This document shows, one piece after another, positions 1 to 6,591 of a DNA stretch of 10,170 nt. The position numbers and the translations under genes were made by a program. This DNA is from an uncultured Oscillospiraceae bacterium. GTDB lineage: Bacteria > Bacillota > Clostridia > Oscillospirales > Acutalibacteraceae. The stretch is from contig UREO01000085.1 in the NCBI GenBank assembly GCA_900546895.1, positions 1-10,170 on the forward strand, read 5' to 3'. Position 1 is the first letter of the stretch; each line of letters starts with the position of its first letter. The notes under the pieces are model-generated. The model searched no databases. It was not told the origin of the DNA and saw nothing but the letters and a program-made list of their open reading frames with translations.

Positions 1-26
1 GGCTCGGAGATGTGTATAAGAGACAG
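1..26 (+). other. Nextera/Tn5 library adapter remnant (artefact)
   Basis: Positions 8-26 read AGATGTGTATAAGAGACAG, the 19-bp Tn5 mosaic end used in Nextera libraries. The preceding bases GGCTCGG match the adjoining part of the Nextera read-2 adapter. Exact agreement over 26 bases at the very edge of the sequence means untrimmed adapter kept in an assembly, not genomic DNA. Natural sequence starts at about base 27. Confidence 0.96.
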
Positions 27-53
27 GACATAAGACATCATACAATATATAAT
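27..53 (+). promoter_or_regulatory. Candidate ilvD promoter, -35 box cut by the adapter
   Basis: A perfect TATAAT lies at 48-53. Seventeen bases upstream is GACA (27-30), the last four bases of a TTGACA box; the first two positions of that box fall inside the adapter (25-26). A transcript from here would start near base 60 and give a leader of about 70 nt before ilvD. The -35 half cannot be confirmed because the natural sequence is missing. No T-box or other riboswitch motif is visible in the short leader that remains. Confidence 0.45.
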
Positions 54-130
54 AAATTATACAACCGTGGCAGACGGAACTACCTTGTTTCGGCTCGCTG
101 CTGTCAATCAAAAAGTGAGGTGCTTGTAAA

Positions 131-1786
131 ATGAACAGTGATGCAGTAACCAAAAGCGTACCGCAGCGCGCGCTGTTTCACGCGCTGGGTTTTACCAATG
201 AAGAATTGGAGCGTCCGATTATCGGAATCGTCAGCTCGCAGAATGAGATCGTTCCGGGGCATATGAATCTGGACAAAATCGTGGAAGCCGTCAAAACGGG
301 CGTTTCCATGGCGGGGGGAACCCCGATCGTGTTTCCGGCCATTGCGGTCTGCGACGGTCTTGCCATGGGACACCGCGGAATGAAGTATTCACTGATTACA
401 AGGGAGCTGATTGCCGACTCGACCGAGGCGATGGCTCTTGCCCACGCCTTTGACGCGTTGGTGATGGTGCCGAACTGCGACAAAAACGTGCCCGGCCTGC
501 TGATGGCGGCGGCGCGCCTCAACATACCCACCATCTTTGTCAGCGGCGGGCCGATGCTCGCCGGACTGGTGGACGGTCAGAAAACCAGCTTTTCCAGCGT
601 TTCGGAAGCTTCAGGAGCATACCGCGCCGGTAAGATTACAGAAGAAAAGCTGTTGGAATTTGAAAACAAGGTCTGCCCCACCTGCGGCTCCTGCTCCGGC
701 ATGTACACGGCAAACAGCATGAACTGCCTGACGGAGGCCCTCGGAATGGGGTTAAGGGGTAACGGGACCGTTCCCGCCGTTTACTCACAGCGCCTTCAGC
801 TTGCCAAGCATGCGGGCATGCAGATTATGGAGCTGCTGAAAAAGAACATCCGCCCCAGAGACGTCATGACGGAGGATGCCTTCAAAAACGCACTCACCAT
901 CGATATGGCGCTGGGCTGCAGCACCAACAGCATGCTGCACCTGCCGGCCATCGCGCACGAATGCGGCATCTCCATCGATCTGAACATTGCGAACGAAATC
1001 AGCGACAAAACGCCGAACCTCTGCCATCTTGCCCCGGCGGGACATACCTACATGGAGGACCTGAACGTCGCGGGCGGCGTTTACGCCGTGATGAATGAGA
1101 TCAGCAAGCTCGGTCTGCTCAAAACCGACCTGATTACCTGCACGGGCAAAACGGTTGGAGAAAACATTGCGGACTGCCCCGTTCTAAATTACGACGTAAT
1201 TCGCTCCGTAGAAAATCCGTACAGCAAAACCGGCGGCATCGCCGTGCTGAAGGGCAATCTGGCCCCCGACGCCTGCGTGGTCAAGCGCTCCGCGGTCGCT
1301 CCCGAAATGCTGAAGCATGAAGGCCCCGCCAGGGTATTTGACTGTGAAGAGGACGCGATCGAGGCGATCACCTCCGGTAAAATCGTAGCGGGCGACGTCG
1401 TCGTCATCCGGTACGAAGGCCCCAAGGGCGGCCCGGGCATGAGGGAAATGCTGAACCCGACCTCCGCCATTATGGGAAGCGGTCTGGGCGGAAGCGTCGC
1501 CTTGATTACGGACGGCCGTTTCAGCGGAGCAACCAGAGGCGCGGCCATCGGACACGTTTCGCCGGAAGCCGCTGTGGGCGGAAATATCGCGCTGGTTGAG
1601 GAAGGCGACATCATCAAAATCGACATTATGGCGAACACCATCGATTTTGCCGTCAGCGACGAAGAACTGAAAAAGCGCAGGAAAAACTGGAAGCCGAGAT
1701 CCCCCCGCATTACGGAGGGCTGCCTTTCCAGATACGCCGCTTTGGTCACCTCTGCAAACAGGGGCGCCGTTCTGGAACTGAAATAA
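131..1786 (+). CDS. ilvD: Dihydroxy-acid dehydratase IlvD
   Basis: This cytosolic iron-sulfur dehydratase converts 2,3-dihydroxy-isovalerate and 2,3-dihydroxy-3-methylvalerate to the 2-keto acids in valine, isoleucine and leucine synthesis. The 551-aa length is normal for a compact IlvD. Visible signatures are CDKNVPG at 116-122 (cluster ligand Cys116, metal ligand Asp117, probably carbamylated Lys118), CPTCGSCSGMYTANSMN at 182-198 (Cys188 as cluster ligand), VVIRYEGPKGGPGM, and ITDGRFSG at 459-466, where Ser465 fits the general base. The extra N-terminal cluster cysteine of the plant-type [2Fe-2S] enzymes is not present in the SSQNEIVPGH segment, as in the E. coli-like form. The ATG at 131 is supported by GAGGTG at 117-122, 8 bases upstream. 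The gene stands alone: no ilvBNC or leu gene follows before the terminator. Any partner upstream lies beyond the contig edge. Confidence 0.97.
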   Translation: MNSDAVTKSVPQRALFHALGFTNEELERPIIGIVSSQNEIVPGHMNLDKIVEAVKTGVSMAGGTPIVFPAIAVCDGLAMGHRGMKYSLITRELIADSTEAMALAHAFDALVMVPNCDKNVPGLLMAAARLNIPTIFVSGGPMLAGLVDGQKTSFSSVSEASGAYRAGKITEEKLLEFENKVCPTCGSCSGMYTANSMNCLTEALGMGLRGNGTVPAVYSQRLQLAKHAGMQIMELLKKNIRPRDVMTEDAFKNALTIDMALGCSTNSMLHLPAIAHECGISIDLNIANEISDKTPNLCHLAPAGHTYMEDLNVAGGVYAVMNEISKLGLLKTDLITCTGKTVGENIADCPVLNYDVIRSVENPYSKTGGIAVLKGNLAPDACVVKRSAVAPEMLKHEGPARVFDCEEDAIEAITSGKIVAGDVVVIRYEGPKGGPGMREMLNPTSAIMGSGLGGSVALITDGRFSGATRGAAIGHVSPEAAVGGNIALVEEGDIIKIDIMANTIDFAVSDEELKKRRKNWKPRSPRITEGCLSRYAALVTSANRGAVLELK

Positions 1787-1792
1787 GGAACC

Positions 1793-1841
1793 AAAAAAAT
1801 TGCGTCCGTCAACGGATCAAATCCGCTGACGGACGCTTTTT
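1793..1841. terminator. Bidirectional rho-independent terminator between convergent genes
   Basis: A stem pairs 1802-1811 with 1827-1836 (10 bp); after one A/C mismatch it continues for 4 bp around a 5-base loop at 1817-1821. On the plus strand it is followed by TTTTTGTTT, ending ilvD 16 bases after its stop. On the minus strand the same stem is followed by AATTTTTTT (plus-strand A run at 1793-1799), so it also serves the msrAB-GNAT-HAD unit arriving from the right. Confidence 0.92.
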
Positions 1842-1915
1842 GTTTCGGGACGGAATCCCCCTGCTATCAGAATATGCGGGCAAGGGTTCCTCCGTTCCTG
1901 TATTTTCAGACTTTT

Positions 1916-2644
1916 TTAAACAAGGTCCAGCGTATTGATATTCAGGCGATAGGTCACGTCCTTACGCTCCACAATCACCGTAAATTTTTCTTTCAGCTGA
2001 TCGTCGTTCTCAATGTGGGAAAGCAGTTCGCGCGTGGGATTGACCGCGACCGGATTCCCGACGAGCTGCAGCATGGAATAATCGCCGTTAGTGTCGCCGT
2101 AGGCGTAGCTTTGGGACAAATCGATATTGTGCTTTTCCGCCATCTCCAGAACCGCCTTGCGCTTGCTCTGGGAATCCCACATCGGAATGATTTCCCCGTT
2201 GTAGGTACCGTTTTTTCCGACCTGATAAATGGTTCCCCGGTAATCGTCCATGCCGTACATCCGGGAAACCTCGCTGACCAGCTCGATCGGTGAACCGGAA
2301 ATGGCAATGACGATATGGCCCTGCTTCTTATGCCACCGGATTCGTTCCCGCGAATACGTGTATACGCGCTCGCCCTTTTGCTCGATCACTTTTTTCGCGA
2401 TATAGGCTATGTGAAAAGCGCTGGTATTTTTGACGGTCTCCGTGTAGATATCCACCATTTTCTGCAGGTAAATATCGTAATCGCCCACGCGTTTGTCCCA
2501 TCTGGTAAAAGCAGGCTCGACTTCGTTGTCCCATTTGCTGTTGTCGATCAGTTCATATTTAATCATCTTCTTGAACATTTCGCTGATGAGACCTTCCCGG
2601 GAGATGGTCCCGTCAATATCAAAAAAAGCCGCGATTCTTTTCAT
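1916..2644 (-). CDS. HAD superfamily phosphatase, subfamily IB (SerB-like)
   Basis: A 242-aa soluble Mg-dependent phosphohydrolase of the SerB-like HAD-IB group; the substrate is unknown. Motif I is FFDIDGT (Asp9 nucleophile, Asp11 acid/base), motif II is AISGSP (Ser116), the motif III lysine is probably in SKRKAVLE (about 161-163), and motif IV is YGDTNGDYSML (Asp184, Asp188). The segment between motifs I and II, about 100 residues, is the helical C1 cap usual for this group. The start is the ATG at 2644: AAAGGAG lies 8 bases upstream and MKRIAAFFDIDGT is a typical family N-terminus, so 13 extra in-frame residues upstream are not used. It is the last gene of the minus-strand unit after the acetyltransferase (43-bp gap), with the bidirectional terminator beyond. 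A phosphoserine phosphatase role is possible but not shown, since neighbours give no serine-pathway context. Confidence 0.88.
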   Translation of the reverse strand: MKRIAAFFDIDGTISREGLISEMFKKMIKYELIDNSKWDNEVEPAFTRWDKRVGDYDIYLQKMVDIYTETVKNTSAFHIAYIAKKVIEQKGERVYTYSRERIRWHKKQGHIVIAISGSPIELVSEVSRMYGMDDYRGTIYQVGKNGTYNGEIIPMWDSQSKRKAVLEMAEKHNIDLSQSYAYGDTNGDYSMLQLVGNPVAVNPTRELLSHIENDDQLKEKFTVIVERKDVTYRLNINTLDLV

Positions 2645-2652
2645 GATGAATT

Positions 2653-2659
2653 CTCCTTT
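2653..2659 (-). promoter_or_regulatory. RBS fixing the HAD phosphatase start
   Basis: AAAGGAG on the minus strand, 8 bases before the ATG at 2644. It lies inside the longer open frame and so argues against the upstream in-frame start at 2683. Confidence 0.8.
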
Positions 2660-2687
2660 CCGAGTTCGTGCCAAAAACCGCAAAAAT

Positions 2688-3197
2688 TCAGTCGTCCCTG
2701 ATTCTCGCCATTATGTACTCGTCGGCGTACTGCCCCCGGCGGATCGCCGCCTTCCGTTTGACGCCCTCCCGCACAAAGCCCATCTTCTCATAAAGCCGGA
2801 TTGCCTTCCCGTTGTCCGTGTAGACCGTAAGCTCCACCCGGACGAGCATCAGCCAGTTGTCCGCCATATCGAGTAAGGCTTCCATCAGCTTTTGGCCCAC
2901 GCCCATTCCCTGATACGCCTTGTGCACCATGATACCGATTCCCGCCGAGTGGCGCATGCGCGGACTTGCGTAAACGCTCAGGCCCGCGCAGCCGATGGCT
3001 TTTTCCACGCCGTTCTCATCCGTTATGACCGCGACAAATTCATGGGAATTGCCGTCCATATTGGAAATGAATCGTTCACTGTTCGAAACAGTTTCGGACG
3101 GAACACCGAGAATGTTTTCCATCACTCCGCTCATGCGCCGGATTTCATTGATATCGGGCGCGTCCTTCAAACAAATCGGGCGAATGGTAAATTCCAT
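2688..3197 (-). CDS. GNAT N-acetyltransferase, YhhY/AaaT-like
   Basis: A 169-aa acetyl-CoA-dependent N-acetyltransferase with a single GNAT domain spanning nearly the whole chain. The acetyl-CoA loop is YQGMGVGQKLM (about 95-105), followed by DNWL, VELTVYTDN and the YEKMGF strand-helix motif (136-141). Remembered E. coli YhhY (AaaT) matches closely in spacing and wording, including DNWL, the ELTV.-DN motif and a C-terminal YMAR; YhhY acetylates L-phenylalanine and L-methionine in vitro. Substrate transfer by similarity is an inference. The ATG at 3197 is preferred because GAGGAGGGG sits 6 bases upstream; the longer frame from 3248 would overlap the msrAB stop and bury that site. It lies 50 bp after msrAB and 43 bp before the HAD gene, probably in one transcript. 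A ribosomal-protein (RimI/RimJ-type) role is the main alternative. Confidence 0.87.
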   Translation of the reverse strand: MEFTIRPICLKDAPDINEIRRMSGVMENILGVPSETVSNSERFISNMDGNSHEFVAVITDENGVEKAIGCAGLSVYASPRMRHSAGIGIMVHKAYQGMGVGQKLMEALLDMADNWLMLVRVELTVYTDNGKAIRLYEKMGFVREGVKRKAAIRRGQYADEYIMARIRDD

Positions 3198-3203
3198 ACC
3201 GAT

Positions 3204-3212
3204 CCCCTCCTC
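3204..3212 (-). promoter_or_regulatory. RBS fixing the GNAT start
   Basis: GAGGAGGGG on the minus strand, 6 bases before the ATG at 3197. It is the strongest Shine-Dalgarno in the window and lies within the longer open frame, so the shorter start is the likely one. Confidence 0.82.
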
Positions 3213-3247
3213 TATTGCATCCAGCTTTTTATACGGCTGAAAACGCA

Positions 3248-4264
3248 TTATTCTTCTATCAGTTTTATAAACTGCCCGTATCCCTGTACTTCCATTTCTT
3301 GAAGCGGAATAAAACGGAGGGACGCACTGTTGATACAGTAGCGCAGGCCGCCCTGCTCCTTCGGGCCGTCGGGGAAAACATGACCAAGGTGGGAATCCCC
3401 GTGACGGCTGCGCACCTCGGTACGCACCATAGAATGGCCGGTATCCCGATGCTCCGTCAGGGAATCAGCGCGGATGGGTTTCGTAAAGCTGGGCCAGCCG
3501 CAGCCCGATTCAAACTGGTCGCTGGAAACGAAAAGGGGCTCTCCGGTCACGACGTCCACATAAATCCCTTTTCTGCGGTTGTCCCAGTATTCGTTGTCGA
3601 ACGGCGGTTCGGTGGCGTTCTGCTGCGTGACGCGATACTGCATTTCCGTAAGGGAAGCCTTCAGCCTTTCCGGTGACGGCTTTGAGTAAGCCGTCTTCCC
3701 GGCGGGAGGGGTCTGCTCCCGGAGGGAGGAAAAGTCCACATGGCAGTAGCCGCCGGGATTCTTTTCCAGATAATCCTGATGGTCCTCCTCCGCCGGATAA
3801 TAATTTTCCAGCCGGCCGACTTCAACCGCGATCGGCGCGTCGTATTTTTTCTGTTCCTTCGCGACAGATTCCTGGATTACCGGAAAATCCGCCTCATCCC
3901 GATAATAGATTCCCGTGCGGTACTGGGTGCCGATATCGTTTCCCTGACGGTTAACGCTGACAGGGTCGATGATTTTAAAATAGAAATCCAGCAGCGTCGG
4001 CAGACCGGTCTGCTCCGGATCATAGAAAATATGAACTGTTTCCGCGTGCCCGCTGACCTTCAGGTCATGGTAGGAAGGATTCGCCGTCCTGCCGTTCGCG
4101 TAGCCGACATCTGTTTTCGCCACGCCGTGGATACGCGCGAAATAGGCCTGTACCCCCCAGAAGCATCCGCCCGCAAGCCAGATTTCCTTTAATTTTCTGT
4201 TGCTGTAATCCGTGCCGGCATTCGGGTTATCCGGAAGACCGGACTGTACGCCATATTTCTGCAT
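3248..4264 (-). CDS. msrAB: Fused peptide-methionine sulfoxide reductase MsrA-MsrB
   Basis: A 338-aa fusion repairing oxidised methionine: the MsrA half (about 25-180) reduces the S-sulfoxide and the MsrB half (about 205-325) the R-sulfoxide, with thioredoxin as usual reductant. MsrA has GGCFWGVQAYF with catalytic Cys34 and a resolving-type Cys174 in GYCHVDF. MsrB has GCGWPSF (Cys255, probable resolving residue) and RYCINSASLRF (catalytic Cys310), 55 residues apart as in neisserial PilB. The CxxC zinc pairs of zinc-type MsrB are absent (YVDVVTGEPLF instead). No signal peptide or membrane segment is seen, so it should be cytosolic. The ATG at 4264 follows AAAGGAAGG at 4270-4278. It is first in the unit with the GNAT and HAD genes, and has its own promoter. 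All four catalytic and resolving cysteines are intact. Confidence 0.96.
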   Translation of the reverse strand: MQKYGVQSGLPDNPNAGTDYSNRKLKEIWLAGGCFWGVQAYFARIHGVAKTDVGYANGRTANPSYHDLKVSGHAETVHIFYDPEQTGLPTLLDFYFKIIDPVSVNRQGNDIGTQYRTGIYYRDEADFPVIQESVAKEQKKYDAPIAVEVGRLENYYPAEEDHQDYLEKNPGGYCHVDFSSLREQTPPAGKTAYSKPSPERLKASLTEMQYRVTQQNATEPPFDNEYWDNRRKGIYVDVVTGEPLFVSSDQFESGCGWPSFTKPIRADSLTEHRDTGHSMVRTEVRSRHGDSHLGHVFPDGPKEQGGLRYCINSASLRFIPLQEMEVQGYGQFIKLIEE

Positions 4265-4302
4265 AGGAACCTTCCTTTCGCTGTTAGGATTAAATTTTTT
4301 CT

Positions 4303-4331
4303 ATTATAGATAGTATCAACCGATTTGGCAA
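4303..4331 (-). promoter_or_regulatory. sigma-A type promoter for msrAB
   Basis: On the minus strand TTGCCA (4326-4331, 5/6 match to consensus) is separated by exactly 17 bases from a perfect TATAAT (4303-4308). Transcription would begin near 4296, giving a leader of about 30 nt before the msrAB start. No convincing terminator for the preceding PAP2 gene was found in 4265-4358, so read-through from the lipid operon could add to expression. Confidence 0.8.
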
Positions 4332-4358
4332 GGATTTTATCTTTTTTCCGACGGAAGT

Positions 4359-5135
4359 TCAGCTGACGAGCCGGAAGATCACCGCGTTGACCAGCACGCC
4401 GATGAATCCCCAAAAAGTGCCCAAAATGGCGCCCGCCAGCACGTCGCGCGGGTAATGCATCCCCATATACATGCGCGTGGCGCCGACCAGCGCGGCAAGC
4501 ACGTAGAGCACAAGCGCCGCCGCAAAGTTACCCTGAAAATACTGTAAAAGCATCGTCGCCATGTAAAACGCCTGACTGGTATGGCCGCTGGGAAAGGACT
4601 TTCCCCGCGCCCGGATCCCCACCACGCGGACATCCTCAAGATAGATAAACGGCCTGGGCCGCCGGATAACGGCTTTCATCAGTTCCACAACCAGCCACAG
4701 GGTCAGCGTACCCAAAACGAATTCATACGCAAGGTGGGCATTGACGGCAAAATAGAGGACAATCGCTATCATCAGCGTAACAATGCCGTTCCCCAGCTCG
4801 GTAAGAAGGAGCATTGTCCGGTCCAGCCAGCGCGGCCGGTCGCCGTGCCGGTTAAAAAGAGAAAACACATAGGCGTCTATGCTCTGCCCTGTTGACCACA
4901 CCAGAGAAAGCAGCAGCAGGCAGAACACGAAGAGCATGCAGATCAGCGGCGTGTTTCCCTTGATGGTGATCCACACGCTTTTCCAGAAGGTATGGGGGAC
5001 AAAAATGACATAGAGGGACAGCGCGACAACGAGAACGGGTACCCAAAAGACCGGCCGGAGATGGCGAATCCTGCCGATCAGCCGTTCACACTGCTGCACC
5101 CATTGATTCTTTTTTAAATGATCGATCAGCTTCAT
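4359..5135 (-). CDS. PAP2-family membrane lipid phosphatase
   Basis: A 258-aa integral membrane phosphatase of the PAP2/LPP superfamily, expected to remove phosphate from phosphatidate or a polyprenyl (undecaprenyl) pyrophosphate at the outer membrane face. All three signature motifs are complete: KAVIRRPRP (K154 to P162, KX6RP), PSGH (182-185), and R221-x5-H227-x3-D231 in TRMYMGMHYPRD. About six hydrophobic segments are seen (roughly 30-47, 62-80, 117-132, 136-152, 187-222 as two, 234-256), fitting the usual fold. The N-terminal 28 residues are polar and basic, a likely cytosolic tail. Its ATG overlaps the stop of the lipid kinase gene by 4 bases (ATGA), indicating translational coupling. 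Substrate is not decided by sequence: phosphatidate fits the kinase neighbour, and undecaprenyl pyrophosphate is the alternative. Confidence 0.93.
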   Translation of the reverse strand: MKLIDHLKKNQWVQQCERLIGRIRHLRPVFWVPVLVVALSLYVIFVPHTFWKSVWITIKGNTPLICMLFVFCLLLLSLVWSTGQSIDAYVFSLFNRHGDRPRWLDRTMLLLTELGNGIVTLMIAIVLYFAVNAHLAYEFVLGTLTLWLVVELMKAVIRRPRPFIYLEDVRVVGIRARGKSFPSGHTSQAFYMATMLLQYFQGNFAAALVLYVLAALVGATRMYMGMHYPRDVLAGAILGTFWGFIGVLVNAVIFRLVS

Positions 5136-6094
5136 TTCCCGTCCCCAATTGATTTTTTTGTTCTTTTCGGCTCCGGCGCTTTCATCATCACCGCCAGTGT
5201 ACGGCGCTGCAGCTCAACATGGGCCGGCCCCTCCCCCAGCGTAATGCCGTCCGCCATCAGCTGCATGGAAGGGGTGGCTTCCATGTCCACCGTACGGGCA
5301 TGGAAATGCTCAATGCCGGAATCCTCCGGCTCACTGCGTTTTGCCCCCTTGAACGCGCGGCCCAGCAGATTCAGTTTGGATAAATTGGAAAAAATCAGGA
5401 TATCCAGCAGTCCGTCCCGGAAAGCCGCCGTTTCCCCCACCTGGTAATGCCGTCCGATGTACGGCATATTGGTGACAAGGACCAGATGACCCATCCTGAC
5501 GATTTCCCTCTTTCCGTCCAGCAGAATTTTGATCTTGGAGGGCGTCAGCGACACAAGGGTGGAAAGAAAATCGCCCACCCGTTCCAAATGCCCGTGCTGG
5601 ATATCGTCTCCCGCCGAAAAAATCGAAGACAGCAGGCCCTCCGAGCAGATTTCCAGAAAAGAGGTACGTCCCGCTGCGCAGTCAAGAAGCCCCATATCAA
5701 TCTTGGTGCGTTCCCCGGTGCGCAGAAGGGCGATGGCGGACGGAATATCCTGCGGGATGTTCAAGCTGAGCGCCACATTATTCTGGGTACCCGTGGGGAT
5801 AACGCCCAGCGTCGCGGGCAGCCCCTTCATTTCTTTGGCAACGGCGGAAACGGTGCCGTCGCCGCCGCAGACGACGAACATGTTGACGCCCTGCGCCATC
5901 GTTTCTTTTACCATCTGCGCAAAATCGCTGTCCGGCTCCGTCAAATACACCTCCGGCACATACTTCCACTGCTGCAGCATGCTGATGACATCCATCAGCT
6001 GAACCGGGGAAGCGTTTGAAGAACCGGAGGCCGGATTGAAAATAAGCTTGACGCGCCTGCGCCGTTTATCCGTAAAATACGTTTCTTTTTCCAT
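5132..6094 (-). CDS. Diacylglycerol-kinase-type lipid kinase (DgkB/YegS family)
   Basis: A 320-aa soluble kinase with the DAGK catalytic fold that would phosphorylate diacylglycerol or another lipid alcohol with ATP. Visible are the N-terminal strand VKLIFNPASG (15-24), the nucleotide loop VVCGGDGTVSAV (75-86), GTQNNVALSLNIP (102-114) in place of the commoner GT-NDFAR wording, and FRDGLLDILIF (225-235), the structural metal region. Near the C-terminus the usual DGE reads ADGITLGEGP (281-290), so the glutamate right after DG is missing; GEG four residues on may substitute. The C-terminal tail is basic (KRTKKSIGDGK). The ATG at 6094 is used here; an in-frame TTG at 6106 lies 8 bases after AAGGAA and is a realistic alternative adding four residues. 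It follows the ComFB-like gene closely and overlaps the PAP2 gene by 4 bp. DAG kinase activity is inferred from family only. Confidence 0.9.
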   Translation of the reverse strand: MEKETYFTDKRRRRVKLIFNPASGSSNASPVQLMDVISMLQQWKYVPEVYLTEPDSDFAQMVKETMAQGVNMFVVCGGDGTVSAVAKEMKGLPATLGVIPTGTQNNVALSLNIPQDIPSAIALLRTGERTKIDMGLLDCAAGRTSFLEICSEGLLSSIFSAGDDIQHGHLERVGDFLSTLVSLTPSKIKILLDGKREIVRMGHLVLVTNMPYIGRHYQVGETAAFRDGLLDILIFSNLSKLNLLGRAFKGAKRSEPEDSGIEHFHARTVDMEATPSMQLMADGITLGEGPAHVELQRRTLAVMMKAPEPKRTKKSIGDGK

Positions 6095-6120
6095 TTTATC
6101 CCGCAAAGCCCTTTCTTTCC

Positions 6121-6585
6121 TTAATGCCTGGGATGCGCGCGGACCGCCAAAATCGCCTGAATGACCGCCGTGACCACCTGTGCGTTGGTCTGGGGATCGA
6201 CATCCGGCGTGGGCTGGCCCTCCTGCAAAACCATATATTTTGGGGGAAGCTTGTTCAGCGCCATTGCGACAATGTCCTTTTTACACCGGTCACATTTGCA
6301 GCACTGGAAACGAGCAAGCGCCGATACCAGCTTTTCCAGCACGATGCTTTCCATCGTATTGACAAGGATGGTCGGCTGGGTATCCATAAACGCGACACCC
6401 ACTTCGCGGCGCATAATGGTTTTGTGCTGGTTCAGCGGTTCCTCCAGCGCGGCGCGCGTGTTCTGCTCGTCGCTGAGGCCGCTCGGGCTTTCCGCCTCCT
6501 GCGAAGCCTTTGCCGTTCTGGAACCGGAGGGCATCAGCATTTTATACATCAGGTCTTTATCGATATCTTTCTTCGTCCTTGCCAT
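6121..6585 (-). CDS. ComFB-domain protein with basic N-terminal extension
   Basis: A 154-aa protein whose C-terminal half is a ComFB (late competence development) domain: LVNTMESIVLEKLVSAL (about 74-90), then the cysteine cluster CCKCDRCKKD (Cys95, 96, 98, 101) and the family hallmark IVAMALNKLPPKYMV (105-119). B. subtilis ComFB is a stand-alone domain of roughly 100 aa of unclear function; recent reports describe ComFB-domain proteins, including cyanobacterial CdgR, as cyclic-dinucleotide receptors. The first 68 residues are an added, probably disordered region starting MARTKKDIDKDLMYKM, then rich in Ser, Ala, Glu and Gln. GGAGGG at 6596-6601, 10 bases upstream, supports the ATG at 6585. It starts 6 bp after the ParA gene ends, so both are surely co-transcribed. 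No comFA or comFC lies nearby, so a competence role is not supported. Cyclic-dinucleotide binding is an inference. Confidence 0.87.
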   Translation of the reverse strand: MARTKKDIDKDLMYKMLMPSGSRTAKASQEAESPSGLSDEQNTRAALEEPLNQHKTIMRREVGVAFMDTQPTILVNTMESIVLEKLVSALARFQCCKCDRCKKDIVAMALNKLPPKYMVLQEGQPTPDVDPQTNAQVVTAVIQAILAVRAHPRH

Positions 6586-6591
6586 CCGTCA

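Noticed and set aside
8..26. Tn5 transposon end
   Set aside because: The 19-bp mosaic end is joined to Nextera adapter bases at the extreme contig end, with no transposase or target duplication; it is a library artefact.
60..125. T-box or other riboswitch upstream of ilvD
   Set aside because: No T-box AGGGTGG core or intrinsic terminator is visible in the leader, and the preceding sequence is missing, so nothing can be claimed.
1874..2701. Plus-strand open frames of 139 and 128 codons opposite the HAD gene
   Set aside because: Antisense to a clear HAD phosphatase with all motifs; no RBS or recognisable family.
4265..4358. Terminator after the PAP2 gene
   Set aside because: The only short stem (TTCC-GTC-GGAA) is followed on the transcribed strand by an A-run, not T, so it does not qualify.
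6121..6585. Competence operon (comF) assignment
   Set aside because: Neither comFA nor comFC is adjacent; the neighbours are ParA and lipid enzymes, so only the domain similarity is kept.
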